Source: CAZTLE01 sp964614415 (GTDB lineage Bacteria > Bacteroidota > Bacteroidia > Flavobacteriales > Flavobacteriaceae). From it: a stretch of 8,267 nucleotides of DNA. How positions within the stretch are numbered: the first letter of the stretch is position 1; each line of letters starts with the position of its first letter. The notes under the pieces were generated by a model. That model had not been told where the DNA came from. It saw only the letters and a program-made list of their open reading frames with translations, and ran no database searches. The DNA lies in contig CAZTLE010000177.1 in NCBI GenBank assembly GCA_964614415.1, positions 1 through 8,267 on the forward strand. Reading direction: 5' to 3'. Position numbers and translations under genes: made by a program. Of this stretch, positions 1-5,958 are shown piece by piece.

Positions 1-125
1 AAAGCATTACTGCTACTGTTCTCGGATCATTTGGAAACCGATTATAGTAGATAATAAGCCTCCTGGAAACAATGCACAGGACAGTTTTCTGTCTGACCCA
101 GGAGCCGGGCGACCGGGTTGACAAC

Positions 126-152
126 GGGGCCGGATTGTGCATTACCGGCCCC
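126..152. repeat. Perfect 8-bp GC-rich inverted repeat with an 11-nt loop
   Basis: GGGGCCGG at 126-133 is the exact reverse complement of CCGGCCCC at 145-152. It stands out from the surrounding moderate-GC DNA. No T-run follows on either strand, so it is not a simple intrinsic terminator. Its loop carries TGTGCATT, complementary to AATGCACA at 71-78. It could be one stem of the candidate RNA at 58-381 or a REP-like palindrome. Confidence 0.7.
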
Positions 153-345
153 ACTTTATCTCCATAGTAAGTTCCTCTTTGGTACTTGTGTAGAGATACA
201 AAGACATAAGAAGCATACGATTTGAACGCGGTGTACTTCAATATCCCCAGGAACAACCTGCGTCACGTCGTTTGGAAACCTTGCCAAAACGGATTCTATC
301 CCCAACTGCACTTCGATTTGGCGCTAAGGTGACCTGAATTTGATG

Positions 346-381
346 AAAGGACTAATCAATTTGATTGGTCCTTTATTTTTT
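346..381 (+). terminator. Intrinsic terminator, stronger on the plus strand, possibly bidirectional
   Basis: The left arm AAAGGACTAATC (346-357), loop AATTT (358-362) and right arm GATTGGTCCTTT (363-374) form a 12-bp stem on the plus-strand RNA with one G-U wobble, followed by A and six T (376-381). On the minus strand the same wobble becomes an A-C mismatch and only three T lie at the stem end, so it is weaker there. It may still end the minus-strand operon, whose last stop codon is at 373-375. The site therefore probably separates two convergent transcripts. Confidence 0.75.
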
Positions 382-1266
382 CATGATGGTATTCCTGATG
401 TCATATTCCAGGCTTAGTTCCTTCATCTTGCGATAGAAGGCATCGCGGTAGTAAGCAGGCATTTCCGTGCTATGGGCAAAGAAGCGTTCGTACTTTTCGA
501 GAAGATGTGGATAATGTTTCTTCACCGCATTGAGCATAAGCGTTTTGCTGTCAGCTTTTCCATCTCCAAAGAGGGTAATGGTGGCCGGAAGTACATAGTC
601 CACACCGACCTCTTTAAAAGTATCGAACATTGTGTGCAGATGTTCCGAAGTATCTGTAATATAAGGGAGCATAGGCATCATGCTAATCCCGGTCATAAAA
701 CCTTCGTTTACCGATTTTTTGACGGCAGATAACCGCGCCGAAGGGGCAGTGGCTCCCGGTTCGAATATCTTACCTATCTCATCATTTACCGTAGAGAAAG
801 AAAAAGAAATGAGCACGCCCCGGCCGGGATTCTCTTGCAGACCGGAAGGTAGAATCGCCGTTTTGTCAATCTCGTGTAAAATATCGAAATCACGCGCTAG
901 CAAGTCGGATTTAGTGATCATATGAACCGGAAACCGGTGCTTTCTGATTACCTCAAGCGCCTGACGGGTGAGTTCGTACTTCGCCTCAATTTGGAGGTAC
1001 GGATCCGTAGCAGAGCATACCACAATGATCCCATAGGCTCCTTTGGCAGCGCGCCGGCTAAGCTGCTTGTTAAGCACTTCTATGGCATTGCTCTTAACGG
1101 ACAGACTTTGCTCAAGGTTGGTGCCATATTTACTGCCTCTTATATAACAATAGAGACAATTGAACGAACAACTGCTATATAGATTGATGGTGTAGTCGCA
1201 CAAGAACCAACTGTCCCGTTTTTTGGTCTTGTTCAAAACCGACGTCACCGTAATTTCCCTGGGCAT
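373..1266 (-). CDS. SPL-family (spore photoproduct lyase-like) radical SAM protein
   Basis: This predicted cytosolic iron-sulfur enzyme has 297 residues. The radical SAM signature is visible as CSFNCLYC, with Cys33, Cys37 and Cys40 binding the [4Fe-4S] cluster that cleaves S-adenosylmethionine. Downstream motifs match the SPL-like/Rv2578c-type group: an (S/T)ATDPY segment at about 85-90, HMITKS at about 115-120, a SFSF strand at about 154-157 and an EPGATAPSARL segment at about 169-179 resembling the usual EPRAPSPxxRL. The group is related to spore photoproduct lyase, which repairs thymine dimers, but the substrate of these shorter non-sporulating versions is not established. Cys84, 44 residues after the last cluster cysteine, is discussed as a finding. 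The ATG lies 2 nt after the AlkD stop codon, so the gene is the last of the operon and is probably translationally coupled. The C-terminus (Lys-Lys-stop) overlaps an opposite-strand terminator. Confidence 0.9.
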   Translation of the reverse strand: MPREITVTSVLNKTKKRDSWFLCDYTINLYSSCSFNCLYCYIRGSKYGTNLEQSLSVKSNAIEVLNKQLSRRAAKGAYGIIVVCSATDPYLQIEAKYELTRQALEVIRKHRFPVHMITKSDLLARDFDILHEIDKTAILPSGLQENPGRGVLISFSFSTVNDEIGKIFEPGATAPSARLSAVKKSVNEGFMTGISMMPMLPYITDTSEHLHTMFDTFKEVGVDYVLPATITLFGDGKADSKTLMLNAVKKHYPHLLEKYERFFAHSTEMPAYYRDAFYRKMKELSLEYDIRNTIMKK

Positions 1267-1268
1267 GA

Positions 1269-1934
1269 CTACGTAATACGTTTTAACGCTTCCGAATGAC
1301 TTAGGGGATCCAACTTCGTTTTGTTCACAAAGTCAAGCACCCACTGGGGATTTGTCTTACTGTATTCGCGCAATGCCCAGCCTATGGCTTTGTTGATAAA
1401 GAATTCTTCAGATCCCAGATTCGCATGGATTATCTGAGCAAGCAACTGGGTGTCGGTCTGCTGTTTATATTTCAGCTGAAATAATATTGCCGTCCGTCTA
1501 AGCCACAAACTATCAGAAGCAAGCCAACGATCAATACACTTCGTGCGTTCTTCAGGAAACTTCTTGAGATAACCACCCACCACTTTCGAAGCGATCATGT
1601 CTACGGTATCCCACCAGGATTTGCCGATGATCATATACTCGAACAAGGCGATGTCCTTCTTCTCATAGTACCGCACATATTTGATCGCGAACTCCAGCCC
1701 GAAATACTGAAACTCGCGTTGCGGGCGTTTCCAGGCTTCTTTAATTATGCCGGGCATTTCGGTTTTTGGCGGCAAGGCGTCTTTTGTAAGAAACGGCTTT
1801 TGAAGTTGCTGGCGTACGGGGGCTTTGATCCCGAAATACGAAAAGCGCCCTCGCATATAATCCGATTGTTGTGACGCAATTTCCGTATTGGCGTGTGCGG
1901 CGAACTTTTTCTCCAATTGAGCGATAAGAGACAT
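1269..1934 (-). CDS. AlkD-type DNA alkylation repair glycosylase
   Basis: The 221-residue, all-helical HEAT-like repeat protein belongs to the DNA alkylation repair (AlkC/AlkD) family. AlkD removes N3- and N7-alkylated or bulky cationic purines without flipping the base. The key residues are visible: SWWDTVD at 106-112 supplies Trp108 and Asp112, LWLRR at 143-147 supplies Arg147, and KAIGWALREYSK at 182-193 supplies Trp186. From memory of Bacillus cereus AlkD these correspond to Trp109, Asp113, Arg148 and Trp187 with a constant offset of one, so the active site appears complete. Length is normal for the family. There is no signal peptide, as expected for a cytosolic enzyme. It starts at an ATG 7 nt after the serine hydrolase stop and ends 2 nt before the radical SAM gene, pairing two likely DNA-lesion enzymes. 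Confidence 0.93.
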   Translation of the reverse strand: MSLIAQLEKKFAAHANTEIASQQSDYMRGRFSYFGIKAPVRQQLQKPFLTKDALPPKTEMPGIIKEAWKRPQREFQYFGLEFAIKYVRYYEKKDIALFEYMIIGKSWWDTVDMIASKVVGGYLKKFPEERTKCIDRWLASDSLWLRRTAILFQLKYKQQTDTQLLAQIIHANLGSEEFFINKAIGWALREYSKTNPQWVLDFVNKTKLDPLSHSEALKRIT

Positions 1935-1941
1935 GTCAGTT

Positions 1942-3063
1942 CTATTTTCGTACGTACTCCAGTGTATACAATTCCCGCCCCAGTTGAGCGAGGAATGGGA
2001 TACCTATATCGTCATATTCGTAGGTATCATCATTGAAAATACCATTCTTGTTTACCAGAATTGTGGCTGAAAGTAAGAATTCCACATCTTCCTTTTCGTC
2101 GACTATGTAGGCAGTTTCCGTTAAAGTGCCGTAGGCATACCCCACCTTGTTGTAGATCTTTATCTGATCCGGAATTCGTTCATCGGTATCTCCGTAGATG
2201 AAGAACTTCACATACCCGTCATAGTATTCGGATTCATCATAGCCCACCAATCGCGGAACTTTATACATGGATTGGAGCAGGAGCGTACGCGCTTCATTGG
2301 ATAGGCTAAATTTCTGATCTTCATCGAAGTTCTCCGGGAAAAATAAGCGTTTAATGAGTTCATGCTGCGTGCGAATCGGAAAGTAGTTCTTTTCTGAAAA
2401 ATCCATGGGCTCATTCACACGGGCGTCGTCGCGCATAAATCCCTTTCCCTTTAGTTGCTTTTGCAATGTGAGCTTTTCAATGGACGCATCCGGATTTACT
2501 GCAGGCCTGATGGTATCAAGACCCACAAAGCGCAGGGTATCCCGTTCACTTACTGCCGAGTTTGGCGTCGAGAGGCGGTGAGCTAGTCGTACCGGTCCGA
2601 GTTCAAGGGATCGGAGTCTGTCGTTTGCATAGTCGCGGCCCAGGAGCTCATACAGGCGATTATACGCCTCATTATCGCTCACCGCGAATATCTGCCGTAC
2701 ATCATCCGCTATGGTATGTTCCAGCGAATCTCTGTTCGTATAGTATGGGGTGCTCAGCTCAATGCCCAGACTGTCGTTGGACAAATACTCCAATGCCAAA
2801 ACGGCCATGGGAAATTTGACTGTACTCGCCGGGTAAAAATACTGGTTGTCATCAAGGCGAAAGGAATGGTCGGTGAATGTAACTCCTCCCAAAGAATCCC
2901 GGTCGATCTGTGTGAACAGGATTTGCAGTTCATATTTCTGCGGATCATGAGCGACGTTCAGAATGGCCGGATGAGCACTGCGTAAGGCATTTTCCAGCGG
3001 ATTGAGTTCTTGTCTCTCGCATGACAGGAACAACAGGGGAAGGACCAGTAAAAATCGTTTCAT
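1942..3063 (-). CDS. Class A beta-lactamase-related serine hydrolase, lipoprotein
   Basis: The 373-residue protein begins with a lipoprotein signal peptide (hydrophobic residues 4-13, lipobox LFLSC with Cys15), so it should be exported and lipid-anchored. The SxxK-acyltransferase motifs are in order: Ser80-Thr-Val-Lys83 (nucleophile and general base), Ser129-Asp130-Asn131 (SDN), and Lys306-Val-Gly308 in place of KTG. This resembles the beta-lactamase2 fold, but I could not place a class A Glu166-type deacylating residue with confidence. Whether it hydrolyses beta-lactams is therefore doubtful; a peptidase or esterase acting in the periplasm is an alternative. It is longer than typical class A beta-lactamases (about 290), with a long segment between the SDN and KxG motifs. 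The start ATG leads straight into the signal peptide. It lies 21 nt after the DUF1572 gene in the operon. Confidence 0.85.
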   Translation of the reverse strand: MKRFLLVLPLLFLSCERQELNPLENALRSAHPAILNVAHDPQKYELQILFTQIDRDSLGGVTFTDHSFRLDDNQYFYPASTVKFPMAVLALEYLSNDSLGIELSTPYYTNRDSLEHTIADDVRQIFAVSDNEAYNRLYELLGRDYANDRLRSLELGPVRLAHRLSTPNSAVSERDTLRFVGLDTIRPAVNPDASIEKLTLQKQLKGKGFMRDDARVNEPMDFSEKNYFPIRTQHELIKRLFFPENFDEDQKFSLSNEARTLLLQSMYKVPRLVGYDESEYYDGYVKFFIYGDTDERIPDQIKIYNKVGYAYGTLTETAYIVDEKEDVEFLLSATILVNKNGIFNDDTYEYDDIGIPFLAQLGRELYTLEYVRK

Positions 3064-3084
3064 GCCTAAAAATAAGGCTTTCGA

Positions 3085-3663
3085 TTAGTTTCCGGGCGTA
3101 TCCGTATCCAAAAACTCGTCAGTGAAATGAGATCGATGTTTCTCTTTCGAAAATTTTTCCTTGTTGTAAGAGGCTGATTTCCCCTTAGCAATGGACAGGC
3201 TACTCCATTCAGTACCTTGTAACATGCGACCTATAAAAACGATCTGTCCAATGTGATAGGCATAATGACATAGCTGCCGGTTTATGGCTTCAACAATGGT
3301 ATGTCCCTGGTTGCGAATGTAGATCGTGGTATCGAAGTTGTCAGAATTTACAGCGTCCAGTGCGGTAAACAAACAGGACCAGCCGTCTTCCCATTTTTCG
3401 AGTAGTTGTTTTTTGTTCTCAATCAGGTCTTCGAATTCCGAATCGCGCTGCCGCCATGTTTTCTCTCCGTCTGATGTCAGGAAATCAGTCCACCGGGATT
3501 TCATGTTTCCCCACAGGTGATTGACGATAACGGCAATAGAGTTTGCTTCCTCATCCGGTTTCCAGAACAGTGCAGCTTCTTCCACCTGTTCAAATGTGCG
3601 CTCCCCAAGGCTCTTGTAATACTGAAACTGCTTAACGGCACTTACCAGATAATTCTCCTCCAT
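3085..3663 (-). CDS. DUF1572 family protein (DinB-like four-helix bundle)
   Basis: This 192-residue cytosolic protein resembles DUF1572, a branch of the DinB/YfiT putative metalloenzyme superfamily. The expected metal triad is visible: His49 in IVNHLWGN, then His133 and His137 in LCHYAYHIGQ, the H-x3-H pair on the third helix. The IRNQGHTIVEAINRQLCHYAYHIGQ region (about 116-140) is the most family-like part. Some members of the superfamily are thiol-dependent transferases for bacillithiol or mycothiol; most, including this group, have no known substrate. The last 25 or so residues are polar and probably disordered. Its ATG is separated by one nucleotide from the stop of the PPOX flavoprotein gene, indicating co-translation. 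A second DinB-fold gene lies at 5959-6462. Confidence 0.88.
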   Translation of the reverse strand: MEENYLVSAVKQFQYYKSLGERTFEQVEEAALFWKPDEEANSIAVIVNHLWGNMKSRWTDFLTSDGEKTWRQRDSEFEDLIENKKQLLEKWEDGWSCLFTALDAVNSDNFDTTIYIRNQGHTIVEAINRQLCHYAYHIGQIVFIGRMLQGTEWSSLSIAKGKSASYNKEKFSKEKHRSHFTDEFLDTDTPGN

Positions 3664-3664
3664 G

Positions 3665-4270
3665 CTACAGGTCGTCTTGATAGCGGGCTACCATGGCCTC
3701 CTGGGATTCCGGATCTTCCTTTGATCCCAACTGATCCTTGAGCATTTGCCCCATACTTGGAAATTCGGACCGTTCGATCCGGGCTTCAGGGTCCCAAAGC
3801 CTGGATCTCATGAAGGCTTTCGCACAATGCAGGAATACCTCATCAATATCCACAACAACACAAGCTTTGGGCGGGTTCTTTTCCGAAGTGAACAGTGCCA
3901 GTAGATTTGGGTCGGTAGCTATATGAGCACTTCCGTTGAGGCGAAGTGTTTCATCCACTCCGGGAACCATAAATAGCATTCCGATCTGTCCTGTTTCTAC
4001 AATATTGGAAAGACTGTCTACCCGGTTATTGCCTTTAGCATCGGGAATAATTATTTGTCGGTCGTCCGTAATATGCACAAAGCCCGGAGAACCGCCCCGT
4101 GGAGATGCATCCAGTTTCCCGTGAGAGTCTACGGTGGAGATCACAGCAAAAGGTGATTTCTCGATGAAATGTTTGGCGTGTTTGTCCAAACGGGTGAGTG
4201 TCTTTTGGGCGGCCCGGCTACCGGGCTCACCGTACATGTCACGCAGTTCGTTAGTTGATTTTACTTTCAT
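3665..4270 (-). CDS. PPOX-type FMN-binding flavoprotein (pyridoxamine 5'-phosphate oxidase-like, MSMEG_1061/DR2398-like)
   Basis: The 201-residue soluble protein has a split-barrel flavin-binding domain. Supporting segments are AVISTVDSHGKLDASPRGG (42-60), the strand-loop IIIPDAKGNNRVDSLSNI (73-90), IGMLFMVPGVDETLRLNG (96-113) and VFLHCAKAFMRSRLWDP (145-161), a pattern typical of the small PPOX proteins I associate with the MSMEG_1061 or DR2398 subfamily. Such proteins use FMN (or F420 in other branches) in redox reactions, but no substrate is known here and a true role in vitamin B6 oxidation is unlikely. The C-terminal M-x-x-x-Y-x-x-x-L ending fits the subfamily. The start ATG overlaps the upstream DUF1348 stop as ATGA, so translation is probably coupled. 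The DUF1572 gene follows after 1 nt. Confidence 0.88.
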   Translation of the reverse strand: MKVKSTNELRDMYGEPGSRAAQKTLTRLDKHAKHFIEKSPFAVISTVDSHGKLDASPRGGSPGFVHITDDRQIIIPDAKGNNRVDSLSNIVETGQIGMLFMVPGVDETLRLNGSAHIATDPNLLALFTSEKNPPKACVVVDIDEVFLHCAKAFMRSRLWDPEARIERSEFPSMGQMLKDQLGSKEDPESQEAMVARYQDDL

Positions 4271-4680
4271 TTGAATTTTCTTTCTGATTCTGAAATAGGA
4301 ACATCATTGATGCTGGCCCATCGTTTTTCCATCAATCCATTGGCGTCAAATTGCCAATTTTCATTGCCGTAGGCGCGGAACCACGCTCCATCCTCATTGT
4401 GATATTCATATTCGAAACGCACGGCAATACGGTTACCGTTATGTACCCAATATTCCTTTTTTAGTTTGTAATCGAGTTCTTTCTGCCATTTGTCGGACAG
4501 GAAGGCGACGATCTCCTCACGCCCATTAATGAACTGGCTACGGTTGCGCCACTCACTGTCCACCGTATATGCCATGCTCACCTTGTGCGGATCTTTTGAA
4601 TTCCAGGCATCTTCCGCGGCCTGGATCTTTTGCTTTGCGGTTTCCTCTGTGAATGGGGGTAACGGATATTTCTTTTCCAT
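4267..4680 (-). CDS. DUF1348 family protein, NTF2-like fold
   Basis: This 137-residue cytosolic protein has the cone-shaped SnoaL/NTF2-like fold typical of DUF1348. Visible hallmarks are AAEDAWNSKDPHKVSMAYT (21-39), SEWRNR (42-47), the GREEIVAFLSDKW segment (53-65), VRFEYEYHNEDGAWFRAYGNE (87-107) and NGLMEKRWASIND (114-126), close to the family pattern of aromatic and charged residues lining the cone. No catalytic function is established for DUF1348. The length is normal and no signal peptide is present. Its start lies 19 nt after the stop of the hydrolase lipoprotein gene, and its stop shares ATGA with the flavoprotein start, so these two genes are a tight pair. A short palindrome, ATAGCTGCTAT at 4682-4692, sits in the translation-initiation region. 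Confidence 0.88.
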   Translation of the reverse strand: MEKKYPLPPFTEETAKQKIQAAEDAWNSKDPHKVSMAYTVDSEWRNRSQFINGREEIVAFLSDKWQKELDYKLKKEYWVHNGNRIAVRFEYEYHNEDGAWFRAYGNENWQFDANGLMEKRWASINDVPISESERKFK

Positions 4681-4699
4681 GATAGCTGCTATTTGGCTT

Positions 4700-5836
4700 T
4701 TACTTGTTTGTGTATAAATAGTCGGCAGCAGCCTTTGCCATTAATTCCTGATCGTGACCTACGTCGGGGACGGTAACCCGGGACCAATTGAAATCAAAGC
4801 CCGCCTGCCTGGCCAGCCGCTCCGATTGCTCCATGAAATAACTTCCTCTATCCACTCTGCTAACACCTTGTTTGTCAACAGTAGGGGATCGGAGCAAGGT
4901 GCCTTTGGTTTCATTTTCGTCGTCTAAACTCCCGTTAAATAACACAAGTTTCTTTCCAAATGACTGTTCAAGATGCTCGGGTCCGAATCCCATTTCCCGT
5001 ATTCCGAAGGGCAAACCAACTTCGGCATCGGGTAGCGTATAAAAACCTGAATTCGCCGCTATGATATTGTTCACCCTGGATTGAGGATAAAATACAGCCA
5101 GCCTGTGCAGGATCTGACCTCCGGCGGAATGGCCGAACATATCGTAGGTTTCCTGCTCAAGTTCCAACGCTTGTGATGCGTAGTCAAACAACCGATCGAA
5201 GTCTGAAAAGATCCAGTCTCCCGGTACAGGATGCATCGTGAATTCCAGCCCTTCCTCATCCAGTTGGGCAAGGGGAGTGCCGGGTGTATGGGTCACAACA
5301 TCCTTAAAGTTTATATCGCGCATTACACCTCCCAGGTGATAACGATCGAACGGGTAGTCTCCCTTGGTGTATTCCGGAGTTAGCACCACCACATTGTATG
5401 TTTCCGAAGTTTCTAACCAGGACTCCAGGTAGCCCCTGGCGTTTCGCCCGGCACCTGGCATGACGATCAGTACTTTAGATTGCGGGGAGAAGTTCCGCGG
5501 TATGTTGTAATACACCCTAAAAGTACGATCGCTGCGACCCGCTACGCTTTGAAAAAGAAAGTTACCCAATCCGGGCTCCCTTGGGATTTCACCTCCGGCG
5601 GGCTCTGCTTCAGACCCGGAGAGGTCGTATTTCACCTCGTTGTTTTCAATTTCAGAACCTTTCAAAAGCAGGGCCATTCCACAATGAGGGCAGTTTCCGG
5701 GTTCTGCGAATACTTCAGCATCACAATCCTGACCACAGGGAGGACATACGTATTCTTCAGACGAATTCTTGCAGGAAGTAGCCAGTATAACTGTCAGAGC
5801 TAGCGATAACAGTGCCGTGAAAAAGGTCTTATTCAT
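4700..5836 (-). CDS. Lipoprotein with Cys-rich metal-binding segment fused to an alpha/beta hydrolase
   Basis: The 378-residue protein opens with a lipoprotein signal (hydrophobic residues 5-20, lipobox LATSC with Cys22). Next comes a compact cysteine module: CPPCGQDC (31-38) and CPHCGM (49-54), resembling the heavy-metal-binding YTCPMHP...CPxCGM domain of copper-efflux proteins, though with a changed first half. From about residue 95 there is an alpha/beta hydrolase of the Ig-linked or esterase-D-like kind: an oxyanion-hole stretch MPGAGRNARG (126-135), the nucleophile elbow GHSAGG with Ser237 (235-240), a probable acid Asp305 or Asp306 (GSLDDE) and His361 (DVGHDQE). The triad looks complete. 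It should be lipid-anchored outside the inner membrane. The substrate is unknown. It is the first gene of the seven-gene run, with a 122-nt upstream gap that should hold the operon promoter. Confidence 0.85.
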   Translation of the reverse strand: MNKTFFTALLSLALTVILATSCKNSSEEYVCPPCGQDCDAEVFAEPGNCPHCGMALLLKGSEIENNEVKYDLSGSEAEPAGGEIPREPGLGNFLFQSVAGRSDRTFRVYYNIPRNFSPQSKVLIVMPGAGRNARGYLESWLETSETYNVVVLTPEYTKGDYPFDRYHLGGVMRDINFKDVVTHTPGTPLAQLDEEGLEFTMHPVPGDWIFSDFDRLFDYASQALELEQETYDMFGHSAGGQILHRLAVFYPQSRVNNIIAANSGFYTLPDAEVGLPFGIREMGFGPEHLEQSFGKKLVLFNGSLDDENETKGTLLRSPTVDKQGVSRVDRGSYFMEQSERLARQAGFDFNWSRVTVPDVGHDQELMAKAAADYLYTNK

Positions 5837-5890
5837 AGGTTTAATCTTGTGTTTTTAGGTAGGGCTAACGAACGTTTTCGTAGACAGGTT

Positions 5891-5901
5891 GAAGGTACGA
5901 T
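5891..5901 (-). promoter_or_regulatory. Shared 11-bp upstream element (copy 1), possible -7 promoter element
   Basis: On the minus strand this reads ATCGTACCTTC. TACCTTCA, its downstream part, is a near match to the Bacteroidota -7 element TAnnTTTG. No clear TTG lies 17-23 nt upstream, so the promoter call is weak. The element's downstream edge is 55 positions from the A of the hydrolase ATG, the same distance as copy 2 has from the DinB ATG. Confidence 0.4.
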
Positions 5902-5917
5902 TTTCAGTCTAAAGAGT

Positions 5918-5945
5918 AAAGGAAAATCATACGCCCCGTGCGTGA
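5918..5945 (-). terminator. Weak possible terminator downstream of the DinB gene
   Basis: On the minus strand, ACGC-ACGGG-GCGT (with TCA/TGA flanks possible if a 2-nt bulge is allowed) is followed by ATTTTCCTTT. It begins about 13 nt past the DinB stop codon. The stem is short and the T-rich tract is interrupted by CC, so termination would be inefficient. Confidence 0.25.
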
Positions 5946-5958
5946 CAATACTCTTCTT

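Larger units (their letters stand above)
58..381 (+). ncRNA. Candidate structured RNA or structured 3' UTR ending in an intrinsic terminator
   Basis: This stretch has no convincing coding frame but is rich in pairing. Seen directly: CTCCTGG (60-66) with CCAGGAG (98-104), enclosing GACAG-TTTT-CTGTC (80-93); CCGG-GCGA-CCGG (105-116), a stem capped by a GNRA-type tetraloop on the plus strand; GGGGCCGG (126-133) with CCGGCCCC (145-152) around an 11-nt loop; and ACCTTGCCAAA (278-288) with TTTGGC plus AAGGT (317-330, 3-nt bulge). The loop bases TGTGCATT (136-143) complement AATGCACA (71-78), which would make a pseudoknot. The plus strand is favoured because the GNRA loop and the terminator at 346-381 read that way. 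I recognise no known RNA family: tmRNA, RNase P and SRP RNA signatures are absent. It could instead be the 3' UTR of a plus-strand gene entering from the left. The 5' end and promoter are not identified. Confidence 0.35.
373..5836 (-). other. Predicted seven-gene operon
   Basis: Seven same-strand genes are separated by 19, -4, 1, 21, 7 and 2 nt, with no room for internal terminators and probably none for strong internal promoters. In order they are the hydrolase lipoprotein, DUF1348, PPOX flavoprotein, DUF1572, serine hydrolase lipoprotein, AlkD and SPL-like radical SAM. Two products are exported lipoproteins and five are cytosolic. The shared theme is at best repair and detoxification of reactive compounds, which is inference. 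Confidence 0.8.

Noticed and set aside
1..121. Possible C-terminal ends of a plus-strand gene: open frames ending at stops 45-47, 52-54 and 119-121
   Set aside because: Each is only 14-39 codons with no recognisable motif, and three frames compete. None can be supported without sequence to the left, though the plus-strand terminator at 346-381 keeps the idea alive.
200..245. GTTCAAATC on the minus strand, resembling a tRNA T-loop
   Set aside because: The flanking bases do not form a 5-bp T-stem, and no acceptor, D or anticodon arms or CCA end can be placed.
30..280. Direct repeat TTTGGAAACC at 30-39 and 271-280
   Set aside because: Ten bases with no flanking similarity; such a repeat can arise by chance in a stretch this size, and no mobile element lies between the copies.
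472..1182. Plus-strand open frames opposite the radical SAM gene
   Set aside because: They have no family features and lie entirely antisense to a gene with clear catalytic motifs, so they are shadow frames.
3064..3078. Small hairpin GCCT / AGGC next to the serine hydrolase start codon, possible translational control
   Set aside because: Only four base pairs around a T-rich loop; too weak to claim regulation.
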